Source: NCEH01 sp040049195
Lineage (GTDB): Bacteria; Pseudomonadota; Alphaproteobacteria; Rhizobiales; Xanthobacteraceae
Direction: 5' to 3' (one strand)
DNA: 64,000 nucleotides
Assembly: GCF_040049195.1 (NCBI RefSeq)
Contig: NZ_JBDZDL010000007.1
Shown: in pieces, positions 27,474 through 35,350 of the stretch
How the letters are laid out: each line of letters opens with the position of its first letter
Numbering within the stretch: position 1 is the stretch's first letter
Notes under the pieces: generated by a model
Told to the model about the DNA's origin: nothing
Databases searched by the model: none
The model's input: only the letters and a program-made list of their open reading frames with translations
Program-made: the position numbers and the translations under genes

Positions 27474-27557
27474 GCCCCATGCACGCCGGGGGACCAAGCC
27501 AAGGCCTTGACGCAAAAGGCCTTTGAATCCTGCTATGGGGACCGCGCTCGACTCCAA

Positions 27558-27575
27558 GTGCGGATTGATGCACAC
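27558..27575. promoter_or_regulatory. Putative DctD-binding site (promoter-proximal, degenerate)
   Basis: GTGCGGATTGATGCACAC is an imperfect inverted repeat (GTGC...GCAC), about 85 bp upstream of the -24 element of dctA. It shares the GTGCGGA half with the perfect palindrome 15 bp further on. Tandem activator sites at such distance are normal for enhancer-binding proteins. Confidence 0.65.
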
Positions 27576-27589
27576 TTCACCTAAGATTA

Positions 27590-27605
27590 GTGCGGAAATC
27601 CGCAC
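27590..27605. promoter_or_regulatory. Putative DctD-binding site (perfect palindrome)
   Basis: GTGCGGAAATCCGCAC: 7-bp arms around AA. It ends three bases before the dctB Shine-Dalgarno AAGGAG, so a bound DctD could also repress dctBD as well as activate dctA. Confidence 0.72.
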
Positions 27606-27619
27606 ACGAAGGAGAAGCG

Positions 27620-29461
27620 ATGGCGGTCCTTGCGCACCTCGCGGCGTGGCGGTCGGTGGCCGGTGACCGCGCGGTGCGCCGGCTTGCGGCGCTGGCGCTG
27701 GTGCTGCTCGCTTTGGTCGCCCTCGATCGGCTCGCGGCCTATGTCGGGACGCAGTGGGCGCTGTCGCAATTGCGCACCGACGCTGATGCGGCGGCGCTTC
27801 TGCGGGTTGCGGTGATCCGCAGCGAAATCGAGAAGCAGCGCACCCTGCCGGTCGTGCTCGCCCAGGATCCGGACGTGCGGGCGACCCTGGAAGACCCTGA
27901 TCCCGCACGTCTTTCCGCGCTCGATCTCAAATTCGCGGCCCTTGCGGCGGGCACGCGGACCGGCGCGATCTATCTGCTCGACGTCACGGGCCTGACCATC
28001 GCCGCCAGCAATGCGGGAACTTCGGCGAGTTTCGTGGGCTCTAATTATGCTTTTCGGCCCTATTTCCGCACGGCGATGGCAGATGGAACCGCCGAACATT
28101 TCGCCTTCGGCACCGTGAGCCGGCAACCCGGCCTCTACCTGACCCGACGCATCGACGGCCCCTCCGGTCCGCTCGGCGTGCTGGTGGTCAAGGCCGAGTT
28201 CGAGGCCATCGAGGACCAGTGGCGCCAGTTCGAGGAGCCGACCTTCGTTACCGACGACCGGGCGATCGTTCTCATCAGCAGCGTGCCGGATTGGCGCTTC
28301 CGGGCGATCGCGCCGATCGCGCCGGAGCGGCGGGAGGAATTGCGCGCGAGCCTCCAGTTTGGCGATGCCACGCTCGACCTTCTGCCCATCGTTCCCGATC
28401 CCAATGTCGCGGGGCTGGTGCAGGCGGCGCTTCCCGGCCAGCGCAAGCCGCGCCTGTTCGTGGAAGCTTCCGCCGAGGTGCCGACCACCGGCTGGACGCT
28501 GAACGTGCTCGCGCCGGCCAATGCCGCCGTGAGCCTCGCCACCGGGGCGGCGCGGGTGCTGGCGCTGCTGGTTGCGGTGCTCGCGCTCGGCCTTGGGGCG
28601 CTCGCCTTCTCCCGCCGCACCCGGCGCCTGGAGGATGCGGCGCGACAGGCCGCCGCCCGACGCCTCCTGGAACAGCGCGTCGCGGAGCGCACCCATGAAT
28701 TGAGCCACGCCAACGTCCGCCTGCATGCCGAGATGGAGGAGCGTCTGCGCACCCAGAACGCCCTCGACGGGCTGAAGGACGACCTCGTCCAGGCGAGCAA
28801 GCTGGCCGTGCTCGGCCAGATCGCGGCCTCGGTGGCCCATGAGGTGAACCAGCCGGTGGCGGCGATCCGCACGTTTGCGGAAAATTCGGCGGTGTTCCTG
28901 GATCGCGGCGATGCCAGTGCCGCCCGCGCCAATCTCTCCACCATCGCCGCCCTTACGGACCGCATCGGCGCCATCACGGGGGAGTTGCGCGCATTCGCCC
29001 GCAAGGCGGAGGGCCGCCTGGAGCCTGTGCCGTTGCGCGCGGCCATCGACGGCGCACTGCTGCTGGTGGGCCACCGCCTCACCCAGCAGGCGGTCGGCAT
29101 CGATGTCGCCATCGACGCGGACGACCTTCGCGTGACCGCCGAGCGGGTGCGCCTGGAACAGGTGTTCGTCAATCTGCTGCAAAACGCGCTGGAGGCGCTG
29201 GCCGGGCAGACCGACGGGACCATTCGGATCCATGCCGAGGCCGGAGCCGAACAGGTGCGCATCGAAGTGGCGGACAACGGCCCCGGATTGCCGCCCACCG
29301 TGATGGAAGCGCTATTCATGCCGTTCACCACCACCAAGGCGCAGGGCCTCGGCCTCGGCCTTGTGATCTCGCACGACATCGTCGTCGAATTCGGCGGCAC
29401 CCTTGCCGTCGAAAACCGGCACGGCGCGGTCTTCACCCTCACCTTGCCAAGGGCGCCCTGA
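27620..29461 (+). CDS. dctB: C4-dicarboxylate sensor histidine kinase
   Basis: 613 residues. TM1 at about 21-45, a periplasmic double-PAS (sCache) domain between (contains SNYAFRPYFRTAMADG, the dicarboxylate-binding signature, near 141-156), TM2 at about 311-331, a coiled linker, then HisKA with VLGQIAASVAHEVNQPVAAIRTFAEN (phospho-acceptor His407) and HATPase_c with NLLQNALEAL, DNGPGLP and GLGLGLVIS. The start is ATG 27620 after GAAGGAG, rather than an upstream in-frame ATG. It senses dicarboxylates with DctA and phosphorylates DctD; the dctD ATG overlaps its stop by one base. Confidence 0.96.
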   Translation: MAVLAHLAAWRSVAGDRAVRRLAALALVLLALVALDRLAAYVGTQWALSQLRTDADAAALLRVAVIRSEIEKQRTLPVVLAQDPDVRATLEDPDPARLSALDLKFAALAAGTRTGAIYLLDVTGLTIAASNAGTSASFVGSNYAFRPYFRTAMADGTAEHFAFGTVSRQPGLYLTRRIDGPSGPLGVLVVKAEFEAIEDQWRQFEEPTFVTDDRAIVLISSVPDWRFRAIAPIAPERREELRASLQFGDATLDLLPIVPDPNVAGLVQAALPGQRKPRLFVEASAEVPTTGWTLNVLAPANAAVSLATGAARVLALLVAVLALGLGALAFSRRTRRLEDAARQAAARRLLEQRVAERTHELSHANVRLHAEMEERLRTQNALDGLKDDLVQASKLAVLGQIAASVAHEVNQPVAAIRTFAENSAVFLDRGDASAARANLSTIAALTDRIGAITGELRAFARKAEGRLEPVPLRAAIDGALLLVGHRLTQQAVGIDVAIDADDLRVTAERVRLEQVFVNLLQNALEALAGQTDGTIRIHAEAGAEQVRIEVADNGPGLPPTVMEALFMPFTTTKAQGLGLGLVISHDIVVEFGGTLAVENRHGAVFTLTLPRAP

Positions 29462-30801
29462 TGGACGTGGCCTTCATCGACGACGACGACATTCTGCGCG
29501 CCGCCAACGTCCAGGCGCTGATGCTGGCCGGCCTCTCGGTGGCGCCCTTTGCCTCCGGCGCGGCGGCGCTGGAGGCCATCGATGCCGGATTTCCCGGCGT
29601 GGTGGTGAGCGACGTGCGCATGCCGGGAATGGACGGGCTGGAGCTGTTTCGCCGCCTGCGCAAGATCGACCCGGACCTGCCGGTGATCCTCATCACCGGC
29701 CACGGCGACATCGCCATGGCGGTCGATGCCATGCGCGAGGGCGCTTATGATTTTCTCGCCAAGCCCTATTCGGGCGACCGCCTGCTCGGCGCGGTGCGGC
29801 ACGCAGGGGAAAAGCGCCGTTTGGTGCTGGAGAACCGCGACCTGCGGCGGCGCGCGGAAGCGGCCAGCGAGGACCTGCCCCTGCTCGGCGAAACCGCCGC
29901 CATGGCGCGCCTGCGGCAGACGTTGCGCCAGCTCGCGGACGCCGATGTGGATGTGCTGGTGGAAGGCGAGACCGGGAGCGGCAAGGAGGTGGTGGCGAAC
30001 GCCCTCCACCGCCTGAGCCGGCGCGCCAACCGTCCGCTGGTGGTGGTGAATTGCGGCGCGCTGCCGGAAAGCGTGATCGAGAGCGAACTCTTCGGCCACG
30101 AGGCCGGCGCCTTCACCGGCGCCATGAAGAAGCGCGTGGGGCGGATCGAGCATGCCCATGGCGGCACGCTGTTCCTGGACGAGATCGAGGCCATGTCGCC
30201 GGCGCTCCAGGTCAAGCTGCTGCGCGTCCTGGAAGCGCGCGAGATCACCCCGCTCGGCACCAATGAGGTGCGCCGCGTGGATATCCGCGTGGTCGCCGCA
30301 GCCAAGGTCAATCTCCAGGCCCTGGTGCGGCAGGGGGCGTTCCGCGAAGACCTCTATTACCGTCTGCATGTGGCGACGTTGCACATTCCGCCGCTGCGGG
30401 AGCGGCGCGCGGATGTGGCGCTGCTGTTCGGTCATTTCCTCGCGCTCGCCTGCGCCCGCTTCCAGCGCGAGCCGGTGCAGATCGGCGAAAGCGTGCGCCG
30501 CCACCTCGATACACACGATTGGCCGGGCAACGTGCGCGAGCTGGTGCATTATGCCGAGCGCGTCGCCCTCGGCCTCGTCGCAAACCCGCCGCCGGCGCCG
30601 GGTTCCGGCAACCGGGCGCCCTTGCCTGAACGCATGGAGGCCTTCGAGGCCGCCGAAATCCGCACCGCCCTGGCCGAAAACAGCGGCGACGTGCAGGCGG
30701 TGGTGAAGGCGCTCGGCATCCCCCGCAAGACCTTCTACGACAAGCTCCGCCGCCACGGCATCGATCAGGCGGCCTATCGAACCGGGCGGCCGGCGCAATA
30801 A
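29461..30801 (+). CDS. dctD: C4-dicarboxylate response regulator, sigma-54 activator
   Basis: 446-residue NtrC-family regulator. Receiver domain at 1-120 with phospho-acceptor Asp51 (VVVSDVRMPGMDG) and Lys101; AAA+ domain with Walker A GETGSGKE at 169-176, the sigma-54 contact loop GAFTGA at 216-221, and GTLFLDEIEAM Walker B; C-terminal Fis-type HTH (about 400-440, ALAENSGDVQAVVKALGIPRKTFYDKLRRHGI). It activates dctA from upstream sites at 27.56-27.61 kb. Co-transcribed with dctB. Confidence 0.96.
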   Translation: MDVAFIDDDDILRAANVQALMLAGLSVAPFASGAAALEAIDAGFPGVVVSDVRMPGMDGLELFRRLRKIDPDLPVILITGHGDIAMAVDAMREGAYDFLAKPYSGDRLLGAVRHAGEKRRLVLENRDLRRRAEAASEDLPLLGETAAMARLRQTLRQLADADVDVLVEGETGSGKEVVANALHRLSRRANRPLVVVNCGALPESVIESELFGHEAGAFTGAMKKRVGRIEHAHGGTLFLDEIEAMSPALQVKLLRVLEAREITPLGTNEVRRVDIRVVAAAKVNLQALVRQGAFREDLYYRLHVATLHIPPLRERRADVALLFGHFLALACARFQREPVQIGESVRRHLDTHDWPGNVRELVHYAERVALGLVANPPPAPGSGNRAPLPERMEAFEAAEIRTALAENSGDVQAVVKALGIPRKTFYDKLRRHGIDQAAYRTGRPAQ

Positions 30802-30848
30802 GGACCGGCACGCGCGGCGGGTGCTGAATCCGGCGCCTGAAGGCCGGT

Positions 30849-31484
30849 CTATCGGCTTTCGGCTTCGCCGAGCGCCCAGGCCCGGCACAGGGCGCGCATC
30901 TCGTCGGCAGGGTCGGCGGCGCGCATCACCGCGCCCATGACGGCGATCCCCGCGACGCCCGCCGCCCGGCAAGGGGCGATGGTTTCCGGCGCGATGCCGC
31001 CGAGGGCGAGAACGGGAACCGATGTCGCGGCAACCCGCTCCCGCAGGCCCGCCTCCCCCAGCGCCGGCCCGTACCCCGGCTTGGAGCGCGTTTCGAAGGC
31101 CGGGCTTGCGATGAGGTAATCGAGGCGCCTGGCGTCGGCCGCTGCCACCTCGGCCAGCGTGTGGGTGGACAGGCCGATGAGCGCGCCGGGCCCCAGCCGC
31201 GACCGCGCCTGGCCGACGTCCGAGCCCGCCGGCAGATGCACACCATCCACCCCCGCTTCCACCGCAAGGTCGAACGCCCCATGCAGCGTCACCCGCCCGC
31301 CGAAGGGAAAGGCGAGCGTCAGCAGGGTTCGGGCCAGCGCGATCTGTTCGGCTTGTGGCAAGTCCTTTTCGCGCACGCTGATCCAGCGGCAGCCGCCTTC
31401 CAGCGCCGCCGCCACCACCTCGGGCAGCGGCGCACGGGCCTGCAAGCGGTCGGTGATCAGCAGGATGGGCGGCTGCGGCAGCAT
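30849..31484 (-). CDS. thiE: Thiamine-phosphate synthase (ThiE/TenI family)
   Basis: 211-residue TIM-barrel enzyme joining HMP-PP and thiazole phosphate to give thiamine phosphate. Seen: WISVREKDLP near residue 36, GVDGVHLPAGSDVGQAR, LIGLSTHTLAEVAAAD and VLALGGIAPETI. The family's usual pyrophosphate-binding residues are only partly obvious, so a TenI-like (thiazole tautomerase) role is possible. ATG 31484 follows GGGAG; the frame opens earlier at a GTG. Last gene of thiO-S-G-E, 32 bp after thiG. Confidence 0.88.
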   Translation of the reverse strand: MLPQPPILLITDRLQARAPLPEVVAAALEGGCRWISVREKDLPQAEQIALARTLLTLAFPFGGRVTLHGAFDLAVEAGVDGVHLPAGSDVGQARSRLGPGALIGLSTHTLAEVAAADARRLDYLIASPAFETRSKPGYGPALGEAGLRERVAATSVPVLALGGIAPETIAPCRAAGVAGIAVMGAVMRAADPADEMRALCRAWALGEAESR

Positions 31485-31516
31485 GGAATCTCCCTGCCGC
31501 ACCCTAGCCCAGGCCC

Positions 31517-32320
31517 TCAGGTGCCGACGAGGCCGAATTCCGGGCTGGAGGCTTCCGCATGCAGCTTCTTGGGGATACGCCCCGACAGCCGGGCGAGCCG
31601 CCCGCCATCCACCGCATGGCGGAAGGCGGCGGCCATCCGCACCGGATCATGCGCCTTGGACACCGCCGTATTAAGCAGCACCGCCGCGCAGCCGAGCTCC
31701 ATGGCCAGCGCCGCGTCCGAGGCCGTGCCGATGCCGGCATCCAGCACCACCGGAACCGGCGAGCGGGCGCAGATCAGCTCGATCATGTGCGGGTTGGCGA
31801 TGCCTAGCCCCGTGCCGATCATGGAGCCGAGCGGCATCACGGTGGCGGCGCCAAGATCCGCCAGCTTCTGGCAGGTGACGGGGTCGTCATTGCAATAGGG
31901 CAGAACCACGAAGCCGCGATGGACCAGATCCTCGGTCGCCTTCAGCAATTCCTCCACGTTCGGATAGAGCAGCTCGCGATCGCCGATCACTTCCAGCTTC
32001 ACCCAATTGGTCTCCAGCGCCTCGCGCGCCAGTTCCGCCGTGAGCACAGCGTCCTTCGCGGTCTGGCAGCCGGCGGTGTTGGGCAGGATGTGGACGCGGC
32101 CCGAGAGCAGGTCGGTCAGGCTCTCCTCATAGCTCGCCAGGCTGATGCGGCGGATCGAGGCGGTGGCCATCTCCGCGCCCGAGGCGGCGAGCGCATCGAG
32201 GAACACCTTCTGGTTCGGATAGCCCGCCGTGCCCAGGAACAGGCGCGAATTGAAGCTGCGCCCGGCGATCACCAGCGGGTCGGCGTTGAAGGCGGCGGCG
32301 GCATTGAGGGAAGCATTCAT
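31517..32320 (-). CDS. thiG: Thiazole synthase
   Basis: 267-residue TIM barrel making the thiazole phosphate carboxylate from DXP, dehydroglycine and ThiS thiocarboxylate. Conserved blocks: FNSRLFLGTAGYPN, LPNTAGCQTAKDAVLTAELARE, Schiff-base Lys108 in NWVKLEVIGD, AATVMPLGSMIGTGLGI, VVLDAGIGTASDAALAMELGC and LLNTAVSKA. ATG 32320 chosen; another ATG two codons upstream lacks room for a ribosome site. The operon's ThiO supplies dehydroglycine, replacing ThiH. Confidence 0.96.
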   Translation of the reverse strand: MNASLNAAAAFNADPLVIAGRSFNSRLFLGTAGYPNQKVFLDALAASGAEMATASIRRISLASYEESLTDLLSGRVHILPNTAGCQTAKDAVLTAELAREALETNWVKLEVIGDRELLYPNVEELLKATEDLVHRGFVVLPYCNDDPVTCQKLADLGAATVMPLGSMIGTGLGIANPHMIELICARSPVPVVLDAGIGTASDAALAMELGCAAVLLNTAVSKAHDPVRMAAAFRHAVDGGRLARLSGRIPKKLHAEASSPEFGLVGT

Positions 32321-32375
32321 GGTCATTCTCTTTGCCCGCTCCGAATGGCGGGCGCTAGCCTGTGTTCGCGGCGGA

Positions 32376-32600
32376 TCAGCCGCCCTGCTTGGCCTGGATG
32401 ATTTCAACCGCATCGCCGGAGGCGAGCCTGTGCTCGGCCCAGCGCGCGCGCGGCAGAACGGCGCCGTTGAGCGCCACGGCAATGCCCTTGCGGGCCGCAT
32501 CCACGCCCTTGTGGTCGAGAAGCGCGGCGATGGTGGCGACCGGGAGGCTCTCCCGTGCGCCGTTAACCTGGAGATCGAGCACGGTTTCGGTTTCCATCAT
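32376..32600 (-). CDS. thiS: Sulfur carrier protein ThiS
   Basis: 74-residue ubiquitin-like protein with C-terminal IIQAKQGG; the Gly-Gly is adenylated and thiocarboxylated to donate sulfur to ThiG. VNGARESLPVATIAALL and GIAVALNGAVLPRARW are family-typical. It starts at ATG 32600, two bases after the thiO stop, at a double ATG; GGAGTGAGG lies upstream inside thiO. No ThiF or ThiI gene is adjacent. Confidence 0.93.
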   Translation of the reverse strand: MMETETVLDLQVNGARESLPVATIAALLDHKGVDAARKGIAVALNGAVLPRARWAEHRLASGDAVEIIQAKQGG

Positions 32601-32602
32601 CC

Positions 32603-33799
32603 TCACTCCGCCGCCGCGCGCGGCGCGAAACGCTCGGCCCCGAAGGGGGCGATGAGCGGGTCCGTCTGGCCGTCCAGCACCAGCGCGCAGATGGTGGACG
32701 TGGTCACCGGCAGCAGCAGGATGCCGTTGCGGTGATGGCCGGTGGCATAGATCAGCCCCGCCACCTCGCTCGCGCCGAGAATCGGGGCGTCGTCGCGGCT
32801 GCCGGGGCGGAAACCGACCCATTGCTCGATGATGGTCAGTTCCTCGATGGTCGGCACGCAGCGCCACGCATGGGTGAGCAGCGCCAATTGGCCGCCGGCG
32901 GTGATGTCGGTGTCGAACCCCTTCTCCTCCACCGTCGCGCCGATGATGAGCCGACCGTCCTTGCGCGGCACCATATAGGTGCCCGGTCCCCACAGCACAT
33001 GGGTCAGCAAAGGCGCCGCCGGATCCATGCGCAGGGCCAGCATCTGCCCCTTGATGGGGCGCACCGGGAGCGGCGCCGCCGGGGCGATGGTGACGCCGCG
33101 CGACCAGGCGCCGGCTGCGAGCACCACCCGGTCGGCGGGATGCAGGACGCCGTCGACCACGACGCCGGTTGCCCGGCCCTCGCGGGTTTCCACCCGCTCC
33201 ACCTTGGCATGTTCGTGCAGCACCGCACCGGCCTTGAGCGCCGCCACTTTCAAAGCGGCCGCGGTTTGCCGGTTGTCGGCCTGGTGATCCTGCGGGCACC
33301 AGAGCGCGCCGGCCAATTTGGTGGCGAGATGCGGTTCCTTGCGGCGCGCCTCGGCGGCGGTCAGCCATTCCACCGGCAAGCCGAGGCTCTTTTGAAAGGC
33401 GTGCTGGTGGCGCAGCTTGGCGGCGTCGTCGGCGGTGAGCGCGACGACCAGCGTGCCCTCCTCGCGCAGGCCCACATCCATGCCGCTGGCCGCTTCCAGA
33501 TCCGCCGCGAAGGCCGGCCACAAGGTCTGGCTCGCGCGGTTGAGGGTCAGCAACCCCTCTTCGCCGGGCTCGGCTTCCGCGCAGGCGGCGAGCATGCCGG
33601 CGGCGGCATGGCTGGCGCCGGAGCCGGCAAGGCCGGCATCGAACAGCTCGACCTTGCAGCCCACCTGCGCCAGACGCCAGCCGATGGCGAGGCCGATGAC
33701 GCCTGCGCCGACGATGGCGACGCGCATGCCGATAGCGTCGCCGCGGGCCGGCTCACTTTGCGAAGACACACTATTCTGGGACGATAAGCGGGTGCTCAT
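32603..33799 (-). CDS. thiO: Glycine oxidase
   Basis: 398-residue FAD-dependent DAO-fold enzyme oxidising glycine to iminoglycine for thiazole synthesis. FAD motif VAIVGAGVIGLAIGWRLAQVGCKVELFDA at about residues 27-56; SHAAAGMLAA; and the C-terminal GHHRNGILLLPVT that closes the FAD site. ATG 33799 follows the GGGAGGAG that lies in the riboswitch 3' strand. A second ATG at codon 25 precedes the Rossmann motif directly and could be used, but lacks the ribosome site. First gene of the thi operon. Confidence 0.94.
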   Translation of the reverse strand: MSTRLSSQNSVSSQSEPARGDAIGMRVAIVGAGVIGLAIGWRLAQVGCKVELFDAGLAGSGASHAAAGMLAACAEAEPGEEGLLTLNRASQTLWPAFAADLEAASGMDVGLREEGTLVVALTADDAAKLRHQHAFQKSLGLPVEWLTAAEARRKEPHLATKLAGALWCPQDHQADNRQTAAALKVAALKAGAVLHEHAKVERVETREGRATGVVVDGVLHPADRVVLAAGAWSRGVTIAPAAPLPVRPIKGQMLALRMDPAAPLLTHVLWGPGTYMVPRKDGRLIIGATVEEKGFDTDITAGGQLALLTHAWRCVPTIEELTIIEQWVGFRPGSRDDAPILGASEVAGLIYATGHHRNGILLLPVTTSTICALVLDGQTDPLIAPFGAERFAPRAAAE

Positions 33800-33800
33800 C

Positions 33801-33881
33801 GGCTCCTCCCTACGCTGGAATGACCCAGACAGGTTCGATGGGTATGATCTCAGCCACGCGTGACGCGCGGCACCCCAGGCC
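33801..33881 (-). promoter_or_regulatory. TPP riboswitch (THI element) upstream of thiO
   Basis: Read on the minus strand, the leader contains TGGGGTGCC, then GGCTGAGATCATACCC, ATCGAACCTG, and finally TCATTCCAGCGTAGGGAGG, the conserved blocks of the thiamine pyrophosphate aptamer in order. The 3' strand of P1 (AGGAGCC) pairs with GGCCT at the 5' edge and includes the thiO Shine-Dalgarno, which indicates translational repression when TPP is bound. No separate terminator hairpin is visible before the ATG. Confidence 0.95.
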
Positions 33882-34147
33882 GTCTGATAGTATCACCGCT
33901 CTGCGCCCCAGCGGCAAGGAAAACTCAAAAATTCGCATCGAACCGTCACGAAACGATGCAAGGCGTTTCGTCCCATAGCTTTTTCGCGGTCCAGCCGCAA
34001 TTGCCGGAGACCCGGCGCACAGCATGGGGCGGCTGAGCCCAAGGCATGGAGACGTGTGGATCGGCGAATATAATCGCGCTTGAGACCTCGACTCGCGCAA
34101 ATGTTCTTGTTATGTTCCTTTCAGGATAGTCGACCGGGAACACCGCG

Positions 34148-34753
34148 ATGAAGCTGTATTGGGCACCCCACACCCGCGCTTTCCGCGCTTTGTGGCTGTT
34201 CGAGGAAGCGGGGCTGCCCTATGAGCGCGCGCTGGTGCCGCTCGATGGTCCCTTTATCGCCTCCCCGGAATTTCGCGCCATCAACCCCATGATGAAGGTG
34301 CCGGCGCTGGAGGATGGCGACGCGCGGATCGCCGAGAGCGGCGCCATCTGCCTCTATATCGCCGACAAGGCTCCAGAAGCGCGCCTTGCCCCTGCGATCA
34401 GCGATCCGCGCCGGGGCCGCTATCTGCAATGGCTGTTTTGGGATGCCGCCTGCATGGAAGCGGCCTTCACCCAGAAGCTCGCGGGCGTGAACCTGCCGAG
34501 CCGGGCCGCCGGCTGGGGCAGTTTCGAGCGGGTGATGGATGTGCTGGAAGCGGCGCTCACGCCCGGCCCCTATCTGCTGGGGGAACAGTTCACCGCAGCC
34601 GACGTGATGGTGGGCAGCAATGTCTGGTACGGGCTGACGCTTCTGAAGGTGATCGAACCCCGGCCGGTGTTTACGGATTATATGGCGCGCTGCGAAGCGC
34701 GGCCGGCCTTCCAGCGGGCCAATGCCATCGAGGCGGAGGCCCTGGCCGCCTGA
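34148..34753 (+). CDS. Glutathione S-transferase family protein
   Basis: 201 residues, canonical GST fold. MKLYWAPHTRAFRALWLFEEAGLPYERALV starts the thioredoxin-like domain; MMKVPALEDGDARIAESGAICLYIAD gives the cis-Pro and the E-S glutathione contact; GEQFTAADVMVGSNVWYGL is the C-terminal domain N-cap. It shares only fold-level similarity with the GST at 7.5 kb. Monocistronic upstream; the next gene starts 94 bp after it on the same strand. Substrate unknown. Confidence 0.9.
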   Translation: MKLYWAPHTRAFRALWLFEEAGLPYERALVPLDGPFIASPEFRAINPMMKVPALEDGDARIAESGAICLYIADKAPEARLAPAISDPRRGRYLQWLFWDAACMEAAFTQKLAGVNLPSRAAGWGSFERVMDVLEAALTPGPYLLGEQFTAADVMVGSNVWYGLTLLKVIEPRPVFTDYMARCEARPAFQRANAIEAEALAA

Positions 34754-34846
34754 GGGCGATGGGAAGCGTTCGGGGCAATCGCCGTTGCCGGTGGGCGGGC
34801 ACAAGCGCCCGCTGGCAGACGCGCGCGGACGCGCTATAAGGCGGCC

Positions 34847-35290
34847 ATGCTTCCCTTGCTTCCGCTCATCCGGCGCGTGCGCCACGGCCTCACCCTCGGT
34901 GTGCGCACCATCGTCATGGACGCGGCGCGCGGCGTGCTGCTGGTGCGCCATTCCTATACGCCCGGCTGGCACTTTCCCGGCGGCGGCGTGGACGTGGGCG
35001 AAACCACGGAAGAAGCCGCCCGGCGCGAACTGATGGAAGAAGCGGCGGTCACCGCCGAAGGTCCGCTGGTGCTTCACGGCCTGTTCTTCAATCCCCGCAT
35101 CGGCGGGCGCGATCATGTGGCCTGCTATCTCGTGCCGCGCTTTTCCTTCGAGGCCTTGCCCGGCCCCAATCTGGAAATTCGCGAGGTGCGCTTTTTTCCG
35201 CGCGACGCTTTGCCGGCGGATGTCTCCGCCAGCACGCTGCGCCGCCTCGCCGAAATCGAAGGCGGGCACCCGCCAGACCCGCGCTGGTAG
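34847..35290 (+). CDS. Nudix hydrolase
   Basis: 147 residues. Nudix box G-x5-E-x7-R-E-L-x-E-E at residues 46-65 (GGVDVGETTEEAARRELMEE); the residue after EE is Ala where Gly is usual, which is tolerated. The short N-terminus has a positively charged stretch (RRVRHGLTLGVR). Substrate cannot be predicted; housekeeping of nucleotide derivatives is typical. ATG 34847 is the first in frame; no strong ribosome site is visible. Confidence 0.87.
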   Translation: MLPLLPLIRRVRHGLTLGVRTIVMDAARGVLLVRHSYTPGWHFPGGGVDVGETTEEAARRELMEEAAVTAEGPLVLHGLFFNPRIGGRDHVACYLVPRFSFEALPGPNLEIREVRFFPRDALPADVSASTLRRLAEIEGGHPPDPRW

Positions 35291-35350
35291 GCGCGCGACC
35301 CCTCGCCCGCGCCTACCCGTTCGCCGCCTGTCTCATTCGGGAGCTTTCTC

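Noticed and set aside
28135..30972. A 945-codon minus-strand frame over dctBD
   Set aside because: Antisense to two confidently identified genes; no domain match, GC-bias artefact.
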